Source: Chloroflexota bacterium
GTDB lineage: Bacteria > Chloroflexota > Anaerolineae > 4572-78 > J111
Reading direction: 5' to 3'
DNA length: 43,017 bases
NCBI GenBank assembly: GCA_016860845.1
Contig: BOKF01000067.1
Span: 1 to 43,017, forward strand
Shown: piece after piece, positions 42,441-43,017 of the stretch
Numbering within the stretch: the first letter of the stretch is position 1
Layout of the letters: each line of letters starts with the position of its first letter
Notes under the pieces: model-generated
Database searches by the model: none
Told to the model about the DNA's origin: nothing
The model's input: only the letters and a program-made list of their open reading frames with translations
Translations under genes and position numbers: made by a program

Positions 42441-42878
42441 ATGACCGAACAAGGCCCCCGAAAATTAAAAAAGTTGCAACTCAGAGATGAAAGCAGCAGG
42501 CCGACGCGTATTCTGTACGTAGAAGACGCCGAAGTTATTCGTGACACCATTTCGCGGCTGCTGGAAGTCTATGGCTATAAAGTCGCCTATGCTAAAAACG
42601 GTCAGGAAGGCGTCGAAATGGCGGTCAAGTGGAAACCCGATTTGGTCTTGATGGATTTACGCATGCCGATTATGGATGGCTTTAAAGCGATCCAGGAAAT
42701 CAGGTTCAACCCTGAGACCCGGCATATTCCCGTTTTTGTGGTTTCGGCCTGGAGCAGCAGAAAAGAACGAGATCAGGCCAGATTAGCCGGCGCTGATGAG
42801 TTTTTTGTCAAACCCCCTGACCTCAACCGGCTGATTGAGGCCATTGAACGAGCCGTAGCGGCTTCCTCAAAAAAGTAA
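42441..42878 (+). CDS. Single-domain response regulator (CheY-like)
   Basis: This 145-residue protein is a receiver domain with a short N-terminal tail and no output domain. The acidic pair is VEDAE (Glu28 and Asp29), the phospho-acceptor is Asp72 in DLVLMDLRMPIMDG, the conserved Thr/Ser is in FVVSAWS, and the Lys is in FFVKPP. All active-site residues are present. Its 3' region has the usual helix 5, but no DNA-binding domain. I chose ATG 42441, with AAAGG at a fair distance; a TTG at 42435 is also possible. It lies 45 bp after the STAS gene, probably in the same transcript. The partner kinase is unknown; the GAF-GAF-PAS kinase at 7780-9882 is one candidate but far away. Confidence 0.9.
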   Translation: MTEQGPRKLKKLQLRDESSRPTRILYVEDAEVIRDTISRLLEVYGYKVAYAKNGQEGVEMAVKWKPDLVLMDLRMPIMDGFKAIQEIRFNPETRHIPVFVVSAWSSRKERDQARLAGADEFFVKPPDLNRLIEAIERAVAASSKK

Positions 42879-43017
42879 AAACGTGATTTCCTTTACTTTC
42901 CGCAAACATAAAATAGACAATAGACCAGACGAAAAATCTGGCAGGTAGCACATTAACAAAACAGATTGTTCAGGGTTAAATCGAAGCTCAAAAGCGTCAA
43001 GTAACGGTTTTGATGCG
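42879..43017. other. Non-coding end of the window
   Basis: After the receiver gene there are 139 bp with no supportable gene. A small CCAGA/TCTGG hairpin lies near 42925-42945, without a T run. The last bases may belong to an upstream region of a gene beyond the window. Confidence 0.4.

Overview
The window looks like a piece of chromosome from a Chloroflexota bacterium of the Anaerolineae type. This is an inference. It rests on the moderately high GC content, Thr/Pro linkers after lipoprotein signals, a very large SARP–kinase–STAND–WD40 fusion, an orphan CpaF, and a complete nuo operon in one run. No rRNA, tRNA, CRISPR array, prophage or conventional insertion sequence is visible. Protein assignments come from motif recognition by eye; no database search was run.

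Layout. 1-2786: two GT4-type glycosyltransferases behind a good promoter and an attenuator-like terminator. 2852-6948: a 1125-residue protein that appears to join two SLATT-type membrane units, a TIR/deoxyribosyltransferase-like domain, TPRs and a C-terminal SLOG domain, divergent from a small PH-domain protein. 7001-11478 (minus strand): a methyltransferase coupled to a GAF-GAF-PAS histidine kinase, then a lone CpaF/TadA ATPase. 11708-13384: an M1-type metallopeptidase lipoprotein. 13539-15932: a molybdenum-storage-like amino-acid kinase, a DUF134 regulator with a zinc ribbon, an 81-residue protein and a TiaS-like protein around a perfect 30-bp palindrome. 15938-16743: a REP-associated tyrosine transposase bracketed by its REP hairpins. 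16748-22573: a 1941-residue SARP/BTAD–Ser/Thr kinase–STAND ATPase–TM–14xWD40 protein, facing a three-gene operon of unknown function (23037-24739). 24871-26445: a second M1 paralogue. 26597-41952: nuoA-B-CD-E-F-G-H-I-J-K-L-M-N, respiratory complex I. 42057-42878: a STAS-domain protein and a CheY-like receiver.

The strongest cross-cutting pattern is a set of short palindromic repeat elements. Many are degenerate 7-8 bp tandem words followed by their reverse complement. They sit in most larger intergenic gaps, each gap usually using a different word family. All six long gaps inside the nuo operon carry one, dividing it into A-B, CD, E-F, G-H, I-J-K, L-M and N. The same kinds of repeat also enter coding sequence: they supply stop codons, encode most of a lipoprotein signal peptide, and form in-frame insertions in the STAND module.

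The two best candidates for undescribed biology are the single-chain SLATT–TIR-like–TPR–SLOG protein, a possible nucleotide-sensing defence effector, and the giant SARP–kinase–STAND–WD40 sensor with its three-gene divergent neighbour. Both functional proposals are inference from domain architecture.
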